This document shows positions 1-5,452 of a DNA stretch of 10,233 bases, one piece after another. Location: the NCBI GenBank assembly GCA_031267345.1, contig JAIRZG010000058.1, positions 1-10,233 of the forward strand, given 5' to 3'. Position 1 is the first letter of the stretch, and every line of letters begins with the position of its first letter. This DNA is from Zoogloeaceae bacterium. GTDB lineage: Bacteria > Pseudomonadota > Gammaproteobacteria > Burkholderiales > Rhodocyclaceae. A program made the translations under genes and the position numbers. The notes under the pieces were generated by a model. It ran no database searches and was not told the DNA's origin. It saw only the letters and a program-made list of their open reading frames with translations.

Positions 1-1263
1 GACGATTACATCTCCAATCCCAAAAGCAACAACTATCGCTCGCTGCATACCGCCGTGCATTGCCCGGACAGACGTTCGCTGGAAGTGCAGATTCGCACCT
101 GGGAGATGCACCGTCACGCCGAACTGGGCGTTGCCGCGCATTGGCGTTACAAGGAAGGCGGACAACAGGGCGCGAGCGACAATTACGACGCCAAAATTGC
201 CTGGCTGCGCCAACTGCTCACCTGGAAGGACGAAGTGGCCGACAGCTCCGACTGGGTGCGCCACTACAAGGAAGCCGCGCTGGACGAGACCATTTACGTC
301 CTCACGCCGCAAGGCCGCGTCATCGACCTGCCGCGCGGCGCGACGCCGCTGGATTTCGCCTATCGCGTGCATTCCGATCTGGGGCATCGTTGCCGGGGCG
401 CGAAAATCGATGGCGTGTTGTCGCCGCTGAATACCGCTCTGAAAACCGGACAGCGCATTGAAATCGTCACCGCCAGACAGGGCGGCCCGTCGCGCGACTG
501 GCTGAACATCGCCAGCAACTACCTGCACACCAAAGGCGCGCGGGTAAAAGTGCGGCAATGGTTCGCCAGCCGGGCGCTGGAAGAAACCCTGAACGAAGGC
601 AAGGCGCTGATTGTCCGTGAATTGCAGCGTCTGGGACAAAGCGGCGCCAATGTCGAGGAAGTCGCCAAACGTCTGGGTTTTGCCAAGGCCGACGACCTTT
701 TCATCGCCGCCGCGCGGAACGAACTCAACCTGCGCCAGTTTCAGGCTGGCGCACGCGGCGAATCAACCACCGAGGTCGCGCCGGAAATGGCGGTCGCCGT
801 GCGACGTCCGGCGGAAGAACCCAAAGGCATACTGATTGTCGGCGTAGACCGTCTGCTCACCCAGCTTGCCCGCTGCTGCAAACCCGCGCCGCCGGACGCC
901 ATCGAAGGCTTTGTCACGCGCGGCAAGGGCGTTTCCATTCATCGCATCGACTGCCCCAATTTTCAACATCTGGCGGCCCTGCACCCTGAGCGCGTCATCG
1001 AAACCGAATGGGGCGGCGCGGAAGCGGAAGGTCTGTTCGCCACCGACATCATCGTGGACGCCCATGACCGCCAGGGCTTGCTGCGCGACATTTCCGAAAT
1101 TTTCGCCAAAGGCAAAATCAACGTCACCAACGTCAATACCCAGTCCAAACAGGGCAAGGCGCGCATGGCTTTTACGGTGGAAGTCAAAAACCTCACGCAA
1201 CTGCAACGCACTCTGGATCTGGTCCATGAGGTCAAAGGCGTCGTCGCGGCGCGAAGGGGGTGA
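1..1263 (+). CDS. relA: RelA, (p)ppGpp synthetase, C-terminal part (5' end outside window)
   Basis: Makes the stringent-response alarmone (p)ppGpp by moving pyrophosphate from ATP to GTP/GDP, and is activated on stalled ribosomes. The reading frame is open from base 1 to the TGA at 1261-1263 (420 codons visible). RelA proteins are usually about 740 residues, so roughly the first 320 are missing. Visible in order: the end of the synthetase domain (NYRSLHT and EVQIRT, then AELGVAAHW) in about residues 1-65; a TGS domain (YVLTPQGRVIDLP, then DFAYRVHSDLGHRC and RIEIVTA) in about 96-158; a helical region; a conserved Cys-containing segment (LARCCKPAPPDAIEGFVTRG, HRIDCPNF); and a C-terminal ACT domain in about 345-420. 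The AELGVAAHWRYKEG wording and the CCKPAPPDAI segment fit RelA better than SpoT, but the N-terminal HD region that would settle this lies outside the window. It converges with the next gene. Confidence 0.93.
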   Translation, partial: DDYISNPKSNNYRSLHTAVHCPDRRSLEVQIRTWEMHRHAELGVAAHWRYKEGGQQGASDNYDAKIAWLRQLLTWKDEVADSSDWVRHYKEAALDETIYVLTPQGRVIDLPRGATPLDFAYRVHSDLGHRCRGAKIDGVLSPLNTALKTGQRIEIVTARQGGPSRDWLNIASNYLHTKGARVKVRQWFASRALEETLNEGKALIVRELQRLGQSGANVEEVAKRLGFAKADDLFIAAARNELNLRQFQAGARGESTTEVAPEMAVAVRRPAEEPKGILIVGVDRLLTQLARCCKPAPPDAIEGFVTRGKGVSIHRIDCPNFQHLAALHPERVIETEWGGAEAEGLFATDIIVDAHDRQGLLRDISEIFAKGKINVTNVNTQSKQGKARMAFTVEVKNLTQLQRTLDLVHEVKGVVAARRG

Positions 1264-1589
1264 GGGCATCCGGGTTCAGCGTTCGGGACACAGGAACAAG
1301 CCGACCGTTAGACCGCTGGTTTTGCGCCAGGGCGCAGGGAGCGCCGGACAGCAAACGACCTGCCATCCCGCATGACGATGTTGCGCGACGAATGGAGAAC
1401 GGCTTCAACGCTTGCGGCAACACGAAACGGCATATGGCTTGCCCGTTATCCGGTCGGAAGAAGCGGATACTGACTTGGATTGGATGCCATCACAACTTAT
1501 GTCGGAGAGCGCAACTACACTGCGGCTGTTCGACTTTGGCGTATGCCGCGCCAGAATTTCCGACGGTGATCTGGTCGCGTTGCCTCCCC
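1264..1589. other. Convergent intergenic stretch without a recognisable gene
   Basis: These 326 bases separate the relA stop from the stop of the DUF2269 gene on the other strand. Short open frames exist on both strands, for example 1412-1633 on plus, which reads through the end of the DUF2269 gene. None has a ribosome site or a familiar protein pattern. GC-rich short inverted repeats occur (GCGCC/GGCGC near 1325-1345 and GGCG..CGCC near 1540), but none is followed by a T-run on either strand, so no intrinsic terminator is called. The base composition resembles the flanking genes, so a decayed gene remains possible. Confidence 0.5.
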
Positions 1590-2063
1590 CTAAAACGGCT
1601 TCACCACCATCAGATAAAAAATGCCCAGCGTAGCGATAAAGGCTGGATAACCGAGCCATTCCCAATACCGGGCGAAGCGCCAATAGCAAGGCGGGAACGG
1701 CTCCGCTTGCTCGCAGGAGGCTTTAGTAGTAGCCATGTCGCGCAGTTCCAGTTGCAGCCAGACGACAGGGAGCCAGCAAGCGCCCGCGAGGAAAAACAGC
1801 GCGAGCGAAGCGAGAACCCAGCCAGTCGTGAGCGTCAAGCCTGCTTCCCGCATCAGCCACAAGCCGGAGAGCGGCTGGAAAATAACGGTGGGCGCGGTAA
1901 ACCATGTGTCGGCGCGGACGACGAGGCGGCTGACTTCGCGTATGGCTTCCACGTTTTTGCCGCGATTCACAAAAAAGAAGTAAAAAGCCGTGCCAAAGCC
2001 AGTGCCGATCAGGAGCACGGACGAGATAACGTGCAACCATTTGACCAACAGATAGGTATTCAT
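1590..2063 (-). CDS. DUF2269-family four-helix membrane protein
   Basis: An integral inner-membrane protein of 157 residues. The function of DUF2269 is not established. Four hydrophobic segments are visible at about residues 4-31, 52-72, 81-103 and 138-156. The N-terminus has the family-like KWLHVISS motif (His11), followed by GTGFGTAFYFFF. The frame is open well upstream, to 2687, but that extension lies over the SDR gene in another frame. The ATG at 2063 is preferred because it forms an ATGA overlap with the SDR stop (TGA 2062-2060), the usual sign of translational coupling, and because the family-like sequence starts exactly there. It is the last gene of the DCC-SDR-DUF2269 unit, and no convincing terminator follows it. 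Proteins of this type often sit beside SDR-DoxX genes, which suggests a joint membrane function, but the substrate is unknown. Confidence 0.82.
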   Translation of the reverse strand: MNTYLLVKWLHVISSVLLIGTGFGTAFYFFFVNRGKNVEAIREVSRLVVRADTWFTAPTVIFQPLSGLWLMREAGLTLTTGWVLASLALFFLAGACWLPVVWLQLELRDMATTKASCEQAEPFPPCYWRFARYWEWLGYPAFIATLGIFYLMVVKPF

Positions 2064-3313
2064 GCGCGTTGCTCCTCGGCGAGTAACTGAATCAACAAGG
2101 CCACCAACGCCAGATTTTTGAAGACGGGGGCGAAGGGATGCAGCAGAAATTCCGGCAAGCGCCAAGCGATCAACAAGGTATAGATGGCAATGAGCGCCAA
2201 CTGGCTCCACCAGAGGCGTCGACTTGGGCGCAACAGGGTCAGCAACCCCATGCCGACATCCAGCGTGATGGCCACCGCTAGCAGAAGCAGCGCCGCCGTT
2301 CCTGAAAGTCCGAAGGGAGCAAGCAGCGCGAGGCTTTGCGCGATGGGGAAAATTCCGGCGGAAACCAGGGCGGTCAACAGCCAGAGCGCCGCCAATACGC
2401 CGACCAGCAAGGGTCGCCGCCACAGGGACAAAGCGCGTTGTCGCAGATCGGACGCAGCTTCGGGTGGCGTGAAATCCAGCGGGTCGCGTAGCGGACGTTC
2501 CAGCAAACGCTCGCTCGCTTCCGCTTCGGCGACATTGCCCGCCGCCAACATTTTCCAGGTGTCGCGGCAAAACAGGGAACGCGAAAAAAGCCCCGCCAGA
2601 CGGGCGGACACCGCCATGACATATGCGGGAACAGGCAGATGCGGCGCGGGCGAAAGCCCCATCAGTTTGCGGTAGCTTTCCAACCAATCAACATAATCCA
2701 GCGCGCGCGGGCCGGGGAAATCGAGAATGCGGCTGGAGCTTTCAGGCGATTCCAGCAGTTTGCATACGCCTTCCGCCAAATCCTCCACATGCACGGGCTG
2801 CATCTTGCCCACGCCGCGCGGAATCGCCAGCACAGGCAGACTGGCGAGCGCCATGAAAAACCGCGTCGAATCGCCCTCCACGCCGAACACCAGCGCCGGA
2901 CGCAATACGGTCGCGCCGCGCGGCATGTGTTCCAGCAACGCAGCGTCGGCGGCATGTTTGCTGGACATATAGGGGGTAAGCGTCGGGTTGCCGAAGGCGG
3001 AAATCTGCACGATTTTTGCCACGCCAAGCTGGACGGCGGCGCAAAACAGGGCGGCGGGAGCGAGGTGGTGAACGCGCTCGAAATCCTCCGCCCGCAGCTC
3101 GCGCAGGGTGCCGACGGCGTTGATGACGGCATCTACGCCTTGCAATCTGGACAGCCAGATTTCCGGCGTCAGATCACGGCGGTAGTCGATTGCCAGATCA
3201 TCGGCTTGCCGCGCGTGATGCACGCCGCGAATGACCCGATGTCCGGCTTGTTCGAGAGATTTGGCGATGGCGCGCCCCAGAAAACCATCCGCGCCGCAGA
3301 ACAGGATATTCAT
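2060..3313 (-). CDS. SDR-family NAD(P)-binding protein fused to a DoxX-like membrane domain
   Basis: 417 residues. Residues 1-295 form an atypical/extended short-chain dehydrogenase domain. The dinucleotide-binding loop is GADGFLG (7-13), the NAVGTL motif is at 65-70, and the YxxxK catalytic pair is in YMSSK (115-119). A substrate-side motif, MQPVHVEDLAEG, is at 171-182 and is typical of NAD-dependent epimerase/NDUFA9-like proteins. Residues 303-413 contain four hydrophobic helices and resemble DoxX-like domains, so the soluble domain is tethered to the inner membrane. The reaction is unknown; a quinone- or lipid-linked substrate would suit the tether, but that is inference. The start has a GAGG element 8 bases upstream of ATG. 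The gene begins 10 bases after the DCC gene ends and overlaps the DUF2269 gene by 4 bases, so the three are probably cotranscribed. Confidence 0.85.
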   Translation of the reverse strand: MNILFCGADGFLGRAIAKSLEQAGHRVIRGVHHARQADDLAIDYRRDLTPEIWLSRLQGVDAVINAVGTLRELRAEDFERVHHLAPAALFCAAVQLGVAKIVQISAFGNPTLTPYMSSKHAADAALLEHMPRGATVLRPALVFGVEGDSTRFFMALASLPVLAIPRGVGKMQPVHVEDLAEGVCKLLESPESSSRILDFPGPRALDYVDWLESYRKLMGLSPAPHLPVPAYVMAVSARLAGLFSRSLFCRDTWKMLAAGNVAEAEASERLLERPLRDPLDFTPPEAASDLRQRALSLWRRPLLVGVLAALWLLTALVSAGIFPIAQSLALLAPFGLSGTAALLLLAVAITLDVGMGLLTLLRPSRRLWWSQLALIAIYTLLIAWRLPEFLLHPFAPVFKNLALVALLIQLLAEEQRA

Positions 3314-3323
3314 GCATCCGACC

Positions 3324-3749
3324 TCATCGCTGTTGGGGAATGCGGCAAACGCCGTTCGCGCAGTCAGGCGTCAGGCGGGCGAAAATGCCGCCGAAACGGC
3401 GGGAAAGCATTCCCCGATGACGCGCGAAGACGCGATAGGCGGTCCCCGCCATCCACGCCAGAACCGGCCAGCGCGTCGGCGCAACCAGCCAGCCGAAACC
3501 GACCGCCGCCCACGCCAGACGAAAGACTTCCGGCCCTTCCACCATCGCGCCATCGGCGCAACGGGCGGCAATGTGCGCCAGTAACGCTTCCCGACTGCGG
3601 CCATAGGGACGTGGGTCGAAATCCGGGGCGCTGATGTCGATAAAGCTCAGGCGATGCCGTCGGTCACGGCGGCGCAGGTGCGCCACGTCGAAACAACAGA
3701 TGGCGCATTGACCGTCATAGAGAAATTCCAGTGGGTAAATGTTGCTCAT
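3324..3749 (-). CDS. DCC-family (DUF393) thiol-disulfide oxidoreductase-like protein
   Basis: 141 residues. The N-terminus has the family hallmark: a beta strand followed by YDGQCAIC (Asp12, Gly13, Cys15, Cys18). This is the DxxCxxC signature of DUF393/DCC proteins, which are predicted to have a thioredoxin-like fold. Cys19 and a C-terminal pair (Cys130, Cys135) give extra thiols that could form a second disulfide. A hydrophobic stretch at about 82-105 may touch the membrane. A redox role is predicted for the family rather than proven. The start at 3749 has an AAGGA ribosome site 7 bases upstream. The gene is the first of the DCC-SDR-DUF2269 unit and carries its own upstream operator-like site (3772-3791), downstream of the regulator's terminator. 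Confidence 0.85.
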   Translation of the reverse strand: MSNIYPLEFLYDGQCAICCFDVAHLRRRDRRHRLSFIDISAPDFDPRPYGRSREALLAHIAARCADGAMVEGPEVFRLAWAAVGFGWLVAPTRWPVLAWMAGTAYRVFARHRGMLSRRFGGIFARLTPDCANGVCRIPQQR

Positions 3750-3771
3750 GTTTCATTCCTTGCTATCTGTA

Positions 3772-3791
3772 ATTTCAGTAAAAACAGAAAT
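3772..3791 (-). promoter_or_regulatory. Second operator-like site, upstream of the DCC gene
   Basis: The 20 bases ATTTCAGTAAAAACAGAAAT match the centre of the palindrome in front of the regulator gene (ATTTCTGTCAAGACAGAAAT) at 17 of 20 positions. The site is itself an imperfect inverted repeat: GTAATTTC at 3769-3776 pairs with GAAATTAC at 3787-3794. It ends 22 bases before the DCC start codon, where a bound repressor would block transcription or initiation. Binding by the neighbouring GbsR/MarR-type protein is inference from the shared sequence. I could not place a confident -35/-10 pair for this unit. Confidence 0.65.
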
Positions 3792-3802
3792 TACGTGGGG
3801 TT

Positions 3803-3821
3803 AAAAAAGCGGCAAAGCCGC
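3803..3821 (-). terminator. Intrinsic terminator between the regulator and DCC genes
   Basis: Read on the minus strand, this is GCGGC-TTT-GCCGC followed directly by TTTTTT, a short GC-rich hairpin with a U-run. It begins 24 bases after the regulator's stop codon and lies upstream of the DCC operator site. This suggests that the regulator and the DCC-SDR-DUF2269 unit are separate transcripts. The stem has only 5 bp, so readthrough is likely. Confidence 0.7.
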
Positions 3822-3844
3822 CCGTGTCGTCCATACGCGCTCGT

Positions 3845-4384
3845 TCAAGCATCCGTTTCCGGTTCGCCGCGCACGAAATTGCGCACCTTCGCGCCGAGTT
3901 TCAGCACTTTCATCAGGGTTTCCGGGTCTTGTCGCAGCATTTCATCGGCCCAGGTGGTGAGTATCTGGATAAAATCCAGCGTTTCTTGAATGCGCTGGCG
4001 CGCGCCGTTGCTTTCCTCTTCCAGTTCGGGGCTTTCCAGGCATTCCTTGAGTACCGACAGCGTCGGCGCGACCTCGCGCTGCTTGCGACCTTCGACAATC
4101 AACTTGAACAGTTCCCAGACGGATTTGGAGGTTTCAAAATGATCGCGCCGATCGCCCAGCACATGCGTGACCTTCACCAGCCGCCAGGCGAGCAGTTCCT
4201 TCAGGCTGTTGCTGACATTGGAACGCGCCACCGACAAGGTTTCGACAATCTCATCCGCCGCCAGCGGTTGCTCCGCCAGATAAAGCAAGGCGTGAATCTG
4301 CGCCACCGTGCGATTGACGCCCCAACGCGCGCCCATCTCGCCCCAGTGCAGAATAAAACGTTCGCTGATCGGTGTAAGTTCCAT
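3845..4384 (-). CDS. GbsR/MarR-family transcriptional regulator
   Basis: 179 residues, the usual size for GbsR-type members of the MarR superfamily. The N-terminal segment (ERFILHWGEMGARWGVNRT, about 8-26) is the amphipathic lead-in typical of GbsR proteins. A winged helix-turn-helix follows at about 41-87: LAADEIVETLSVARSNVSNS is the helix-turn-helix and ends in the recognition helix, and VLGDRRDHFE is the wing. The C-terminal helices (about 90-168) would form the dimer and effector domain. It probably acts as a dimeric repressor in the cytoplasm; the ligand is unknown. The promoter lies inside a perfect palindrome, which points to autoregulation. No ribosome site precedes the ATG, and the -10 box is only 7 bases from it, so the message may be leaderless. 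The next Met (residue 17) would remove the conserved lead-in. Confidence 0.87.
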   Translation of the reverse strand: MELTPISERFILHWGEMGARWGVNRTVAQIHALLYLAEQPLAADEIVETLSVARSNVSNSLKELLAWRLVKVTHVLGDRRDHFETSKSVWELFKLIVEGRKQREVAPTLSVLKECLESPELEEESNGARQRIQETLDFIQILTTWADEMLRQDPETLMKVLKLGAKVRNFVRGEPETDA

Positions 4385-4391
4385 GCGCGGC

Positions 4392-4419
4392 AGTATAACA
4401 ATTCATTTATTTCTGTCAA
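4392..4419 (-). promoter_or_regulatory. Sigma-70-type promoter of the regulator gene
   Basis: On the minus strand TTGACA (4419-4414, a perfect -35 match) and TATACT (4397-4392, five of six for -10) are separated by 16 bases. Transcription would start near 4385, next to the ATG at 4384, leaving essentially no leader. The -35 box forms the centre of the palindromic operator. Confidence 0.75.
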
Positions 4420-4435
4420 GACAGAAATAAATGAA
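4402..4435. promoter_or_regulatory. Perfect palindromic operator over the regulator promoter
   Basis: TTCATTTATTTCTGTC (4402-4417) and its exact reverse complement (4420-4435) are separated only by AA. This 16-bp perfect inverted repeat covers the -35 box and part of the spacer, so a bound dimer would exclude RNA polymerase. Its size and position fit a MarR/GbsR-type autoregulatory operator. A related site lies at 3772-3791. It is AT-rich and not followed by a T-run, so it is not a terminator. Confidence 0.8.
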
Positions 4436-4446
4436 CGATCCAGGCG

Positions 4447-4572
4447 TCAAGGACAGAGCAACGGTTCAAATTCTTCTTCGATGAGTTCGGGACGGCCACA
4501 GGTGAGGGCGCGGGCGGCCTGCGCGAAGGGGGTAACGATATCGCAACCCCCCAAGTATGTCCTGTACCGTAC
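4447..4572 (-). pseudogene. Possible remnant: C-terminal end of an unidentified protein
   Basis: On the minus strand an open frame without ATG runs from about 4572 to a TGA at 4449-4447. Its last part (DIVTPFAQAARALTCGRP, then ELIEEEFEPLLCP) has a coherent protein-like composition and GC-rich codons like the conserved genes, unlike the AT-rich gene just upstream. An in-frame TGA at 4575-4573 closes it on the other side. The simplest reading is the tail of an older gene whose front was removed when the adjacent accessory block arrived. I do not recognise the family, and a chance frame cannot be excluded over so short a stretch. Confidence 0.35.
4528..4551. repeat. Interrupted palindrome at the composition boundary
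   Basis: GGGGGT and ACCCCC flank a self-complementary CGATATCG, with two unpaired bases on each side of the centre (24 bases in all). No T-run follows on either strand, so it is a poor intrinsic terminator, although it sits 36-59 bases after the stop of the last small gene of the accessory block. It lies near the point where the sequence changes from GC-rich (regulator side) to AT-rich, so it could mark a junction or simply end the transcript as a hairpin. Confidence 0.45.
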
Positions 4573-4586
4573 TCAGGAAGAAAATT

Positions 4587-5069
4587 TCACATCGCATCAA
4601 AATTTTCTGCGGTTAAACGTTCTTCTTCCCGTGTTGTATCAAATTTCAGGAACTGAACTATTCTCTCTTGTGTCGTCCCGTCTGCCCCTTGGTCGATTTT
4701 GTTGCCTGTGAAACGTATTTCATCAATGCAGGAGTCTTTTTTAGTCACTTCAACCTCGCCAGCAACAACTCCAGAATTATCCTTCTCATTCCAATGGATT
4801 TTTGCCCCATAATGTATGTGAACAATGCGCTCAAAATCGGCAACGCTCATGCGGCAATTTTTAATCGACTCATTTACAAAAGTCTCTAGAAAAAGCGCCC
4901 CTTCCTGTTCCTGTTTTAGCACAGACTCTCTGCCATCTAATTCGATACCATTTTCAAGACCAAAGAAAAACAAACGCATAATCAAGAAAAAAAGCACTCC
5001 AATTATACTGCATAAGGTCAAAATCCGTATCGACCTAAACATGCCATGCAAGTCTTGTATTCGCATCAT
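4587..5069 (-). CDS. Membrane-anchored small protein, candidate immunity paralogue 1
   Basis: 160 residues, family not recognised. One hydrophobic helix at about residues 14-38 (RILTLCSIIGVLFFLIMRLF) follows a basic N-terminus, so the rest (about 39-160) should face the periplasm. Residues from about 60 to 125 share a clear pattern with the next protein upstream: FLE..VNESIKNC.MSV.DFER, then IH.YG..IHW.E.DNS, then VTKKDSCI..I.FT. The two conserved cysteines (in KNC and DSC) could form a periplasmic disulfide. It has a charged tail of about 35 residues that its paralogue lacks. An AAGGA ribosome site lies 4 bases before the first ATG and 7 before a second ATG at 5066, so the true start may be 5066. 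It is AT-rich and lies 41 bases after its paralogue. Immunity function is inferred from its position after an RHS tip. Confidence 0.72.
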   Translation of the reverse strand: MMRIQDLHGMFRSIRILTLCSIIGVLFFLIMRLFFFGLENGIELDGRESVLKQEQEGALFLETFVNESIKNCRMSVADFERIVHIHYGAKIHWNEKDNSGVVAGEVEVTKKDSCIDEIRFTGNKIDQGADGTTQERIVQFLKFDTTREEERLTAENFDAM

Positions 5070-5110
5070 TCCATCCTTGTCTGAAATAGTAATTTAGGAG
5101 TCCAGGAAGA

Positions 5111-5452
5111 TCAGAACGCCCAAGTAAAGTTTATCTTTTCGATACAGGAATCTTTTTTAGTCACCCTGATCATATTGATATGAGATGAATTATCTCTTTC
5201 AATCCAATGAATTTCGCTACCATAACGTATATGTATACGAGCAAAACGCTCAAAATCGACAACGCTCATGTTGCAATTTTTAATCGATTCATTTGCGACT
5301 GCTTCTAAAAAAACTATCTTTCTTCGCAGGCTGATTGATTGCAACCTCGTATCACCCATTTTATAAACCAAATCAATATCAGAAGACAGCATATGCATAA
5401 CTACAAAAAGAAGTGCTCCAATCATGACCTGCAAGAAAGTTGTTAATCGCAT
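5111..5452 (-). CDS. Membrane-anchored small protein, candidate immunity paralogue 2 (cognate to the RHS tip)
   Basis: 113 residues from the ATG at 5452. The frame stays open to 5497, but the 5452 start is preferred: it shares its A with the RHS stop (TGATG), which indicates translational coupling, and it places the hydrophobic helix at the usual N-terminal position (LTTFLQVMIGALLFVVMHML, residues 3-22). The remainder should be periplasmic and carries the VNESIKNC, DFER, RYGSEIHW and VTKKDSCI elements shared with the gene downstream. Position directly after a polymorphic-toxin tip is the standard place for the cognate immunity gene, and a membrane-tethered periplasmic domain suits protection against a toxin acting outside the cytoplasm. 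Function is inference; no named family was recognised. It ends shortly after the FT of the shared region, so it may be the shorter form of the family or have lost its tail. Confidence 0.72.
   Translation of the reverse strand: MRLTTFLQVMIGALLFVVMHMLSSDIDLVYKMGDTRLQSISLRRKIVFLEAVANESIKNCNMSVVDFERFARIHIRYGSEIHWIERDNSSHINMIRVTKKDSCIEKINFTWAF

Noticed and set aside
1412..1633. A 73-codon plus-strand frame in the gap after relA
   Set aside because: It reads into the end of the DUF2269 gene, has no ribosome site, and I recognise nothing in its sequence.
1260..2090. A 276-codon plus-strand frame after relA
   Set aside because: It runs antisense through the whole DUF2269 gene, has no ribosome site, and its composition is unlike a folded protein.
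2064..2687. An N-terminal extension of the DUF2269 frame up to 2687
   Set aside because: The extra 208 codons overlap the SDR gene in another frame. The ATGA junction and the family-like sequence both start at 2063.
2639..3634. A 331-codon plus-strand frame
   Set aside because: It lies opposite the SDR and DCC genes, whose motifs are clear, and its translation shows no domain.
4402..4435. The 34-base palindrome considered as a bidirectional terminator
   Set aside because: It has AT-rich arms, a 2-base loop and no T-run, and it contains a consensus -35 box, so an operator is the better reading.
4579..4608. An AT-rich inverted repeat (AGAAAATTT / AAATTTTCT) at the stop of the last small gene, considered as a terminator
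   Set aside because: The stem is AT-rich with a 12-base loop, overlaps the stop codon, and is not followed by a T-run on the transcribed strand, so it would be a weak terminator.
3824..4711. A 295-codon plus-strand frame
   Set aside because: It is antisense to the GbsR/MarR gene and crosses the palindromic promoter region; there is no domain and no ribosome site.
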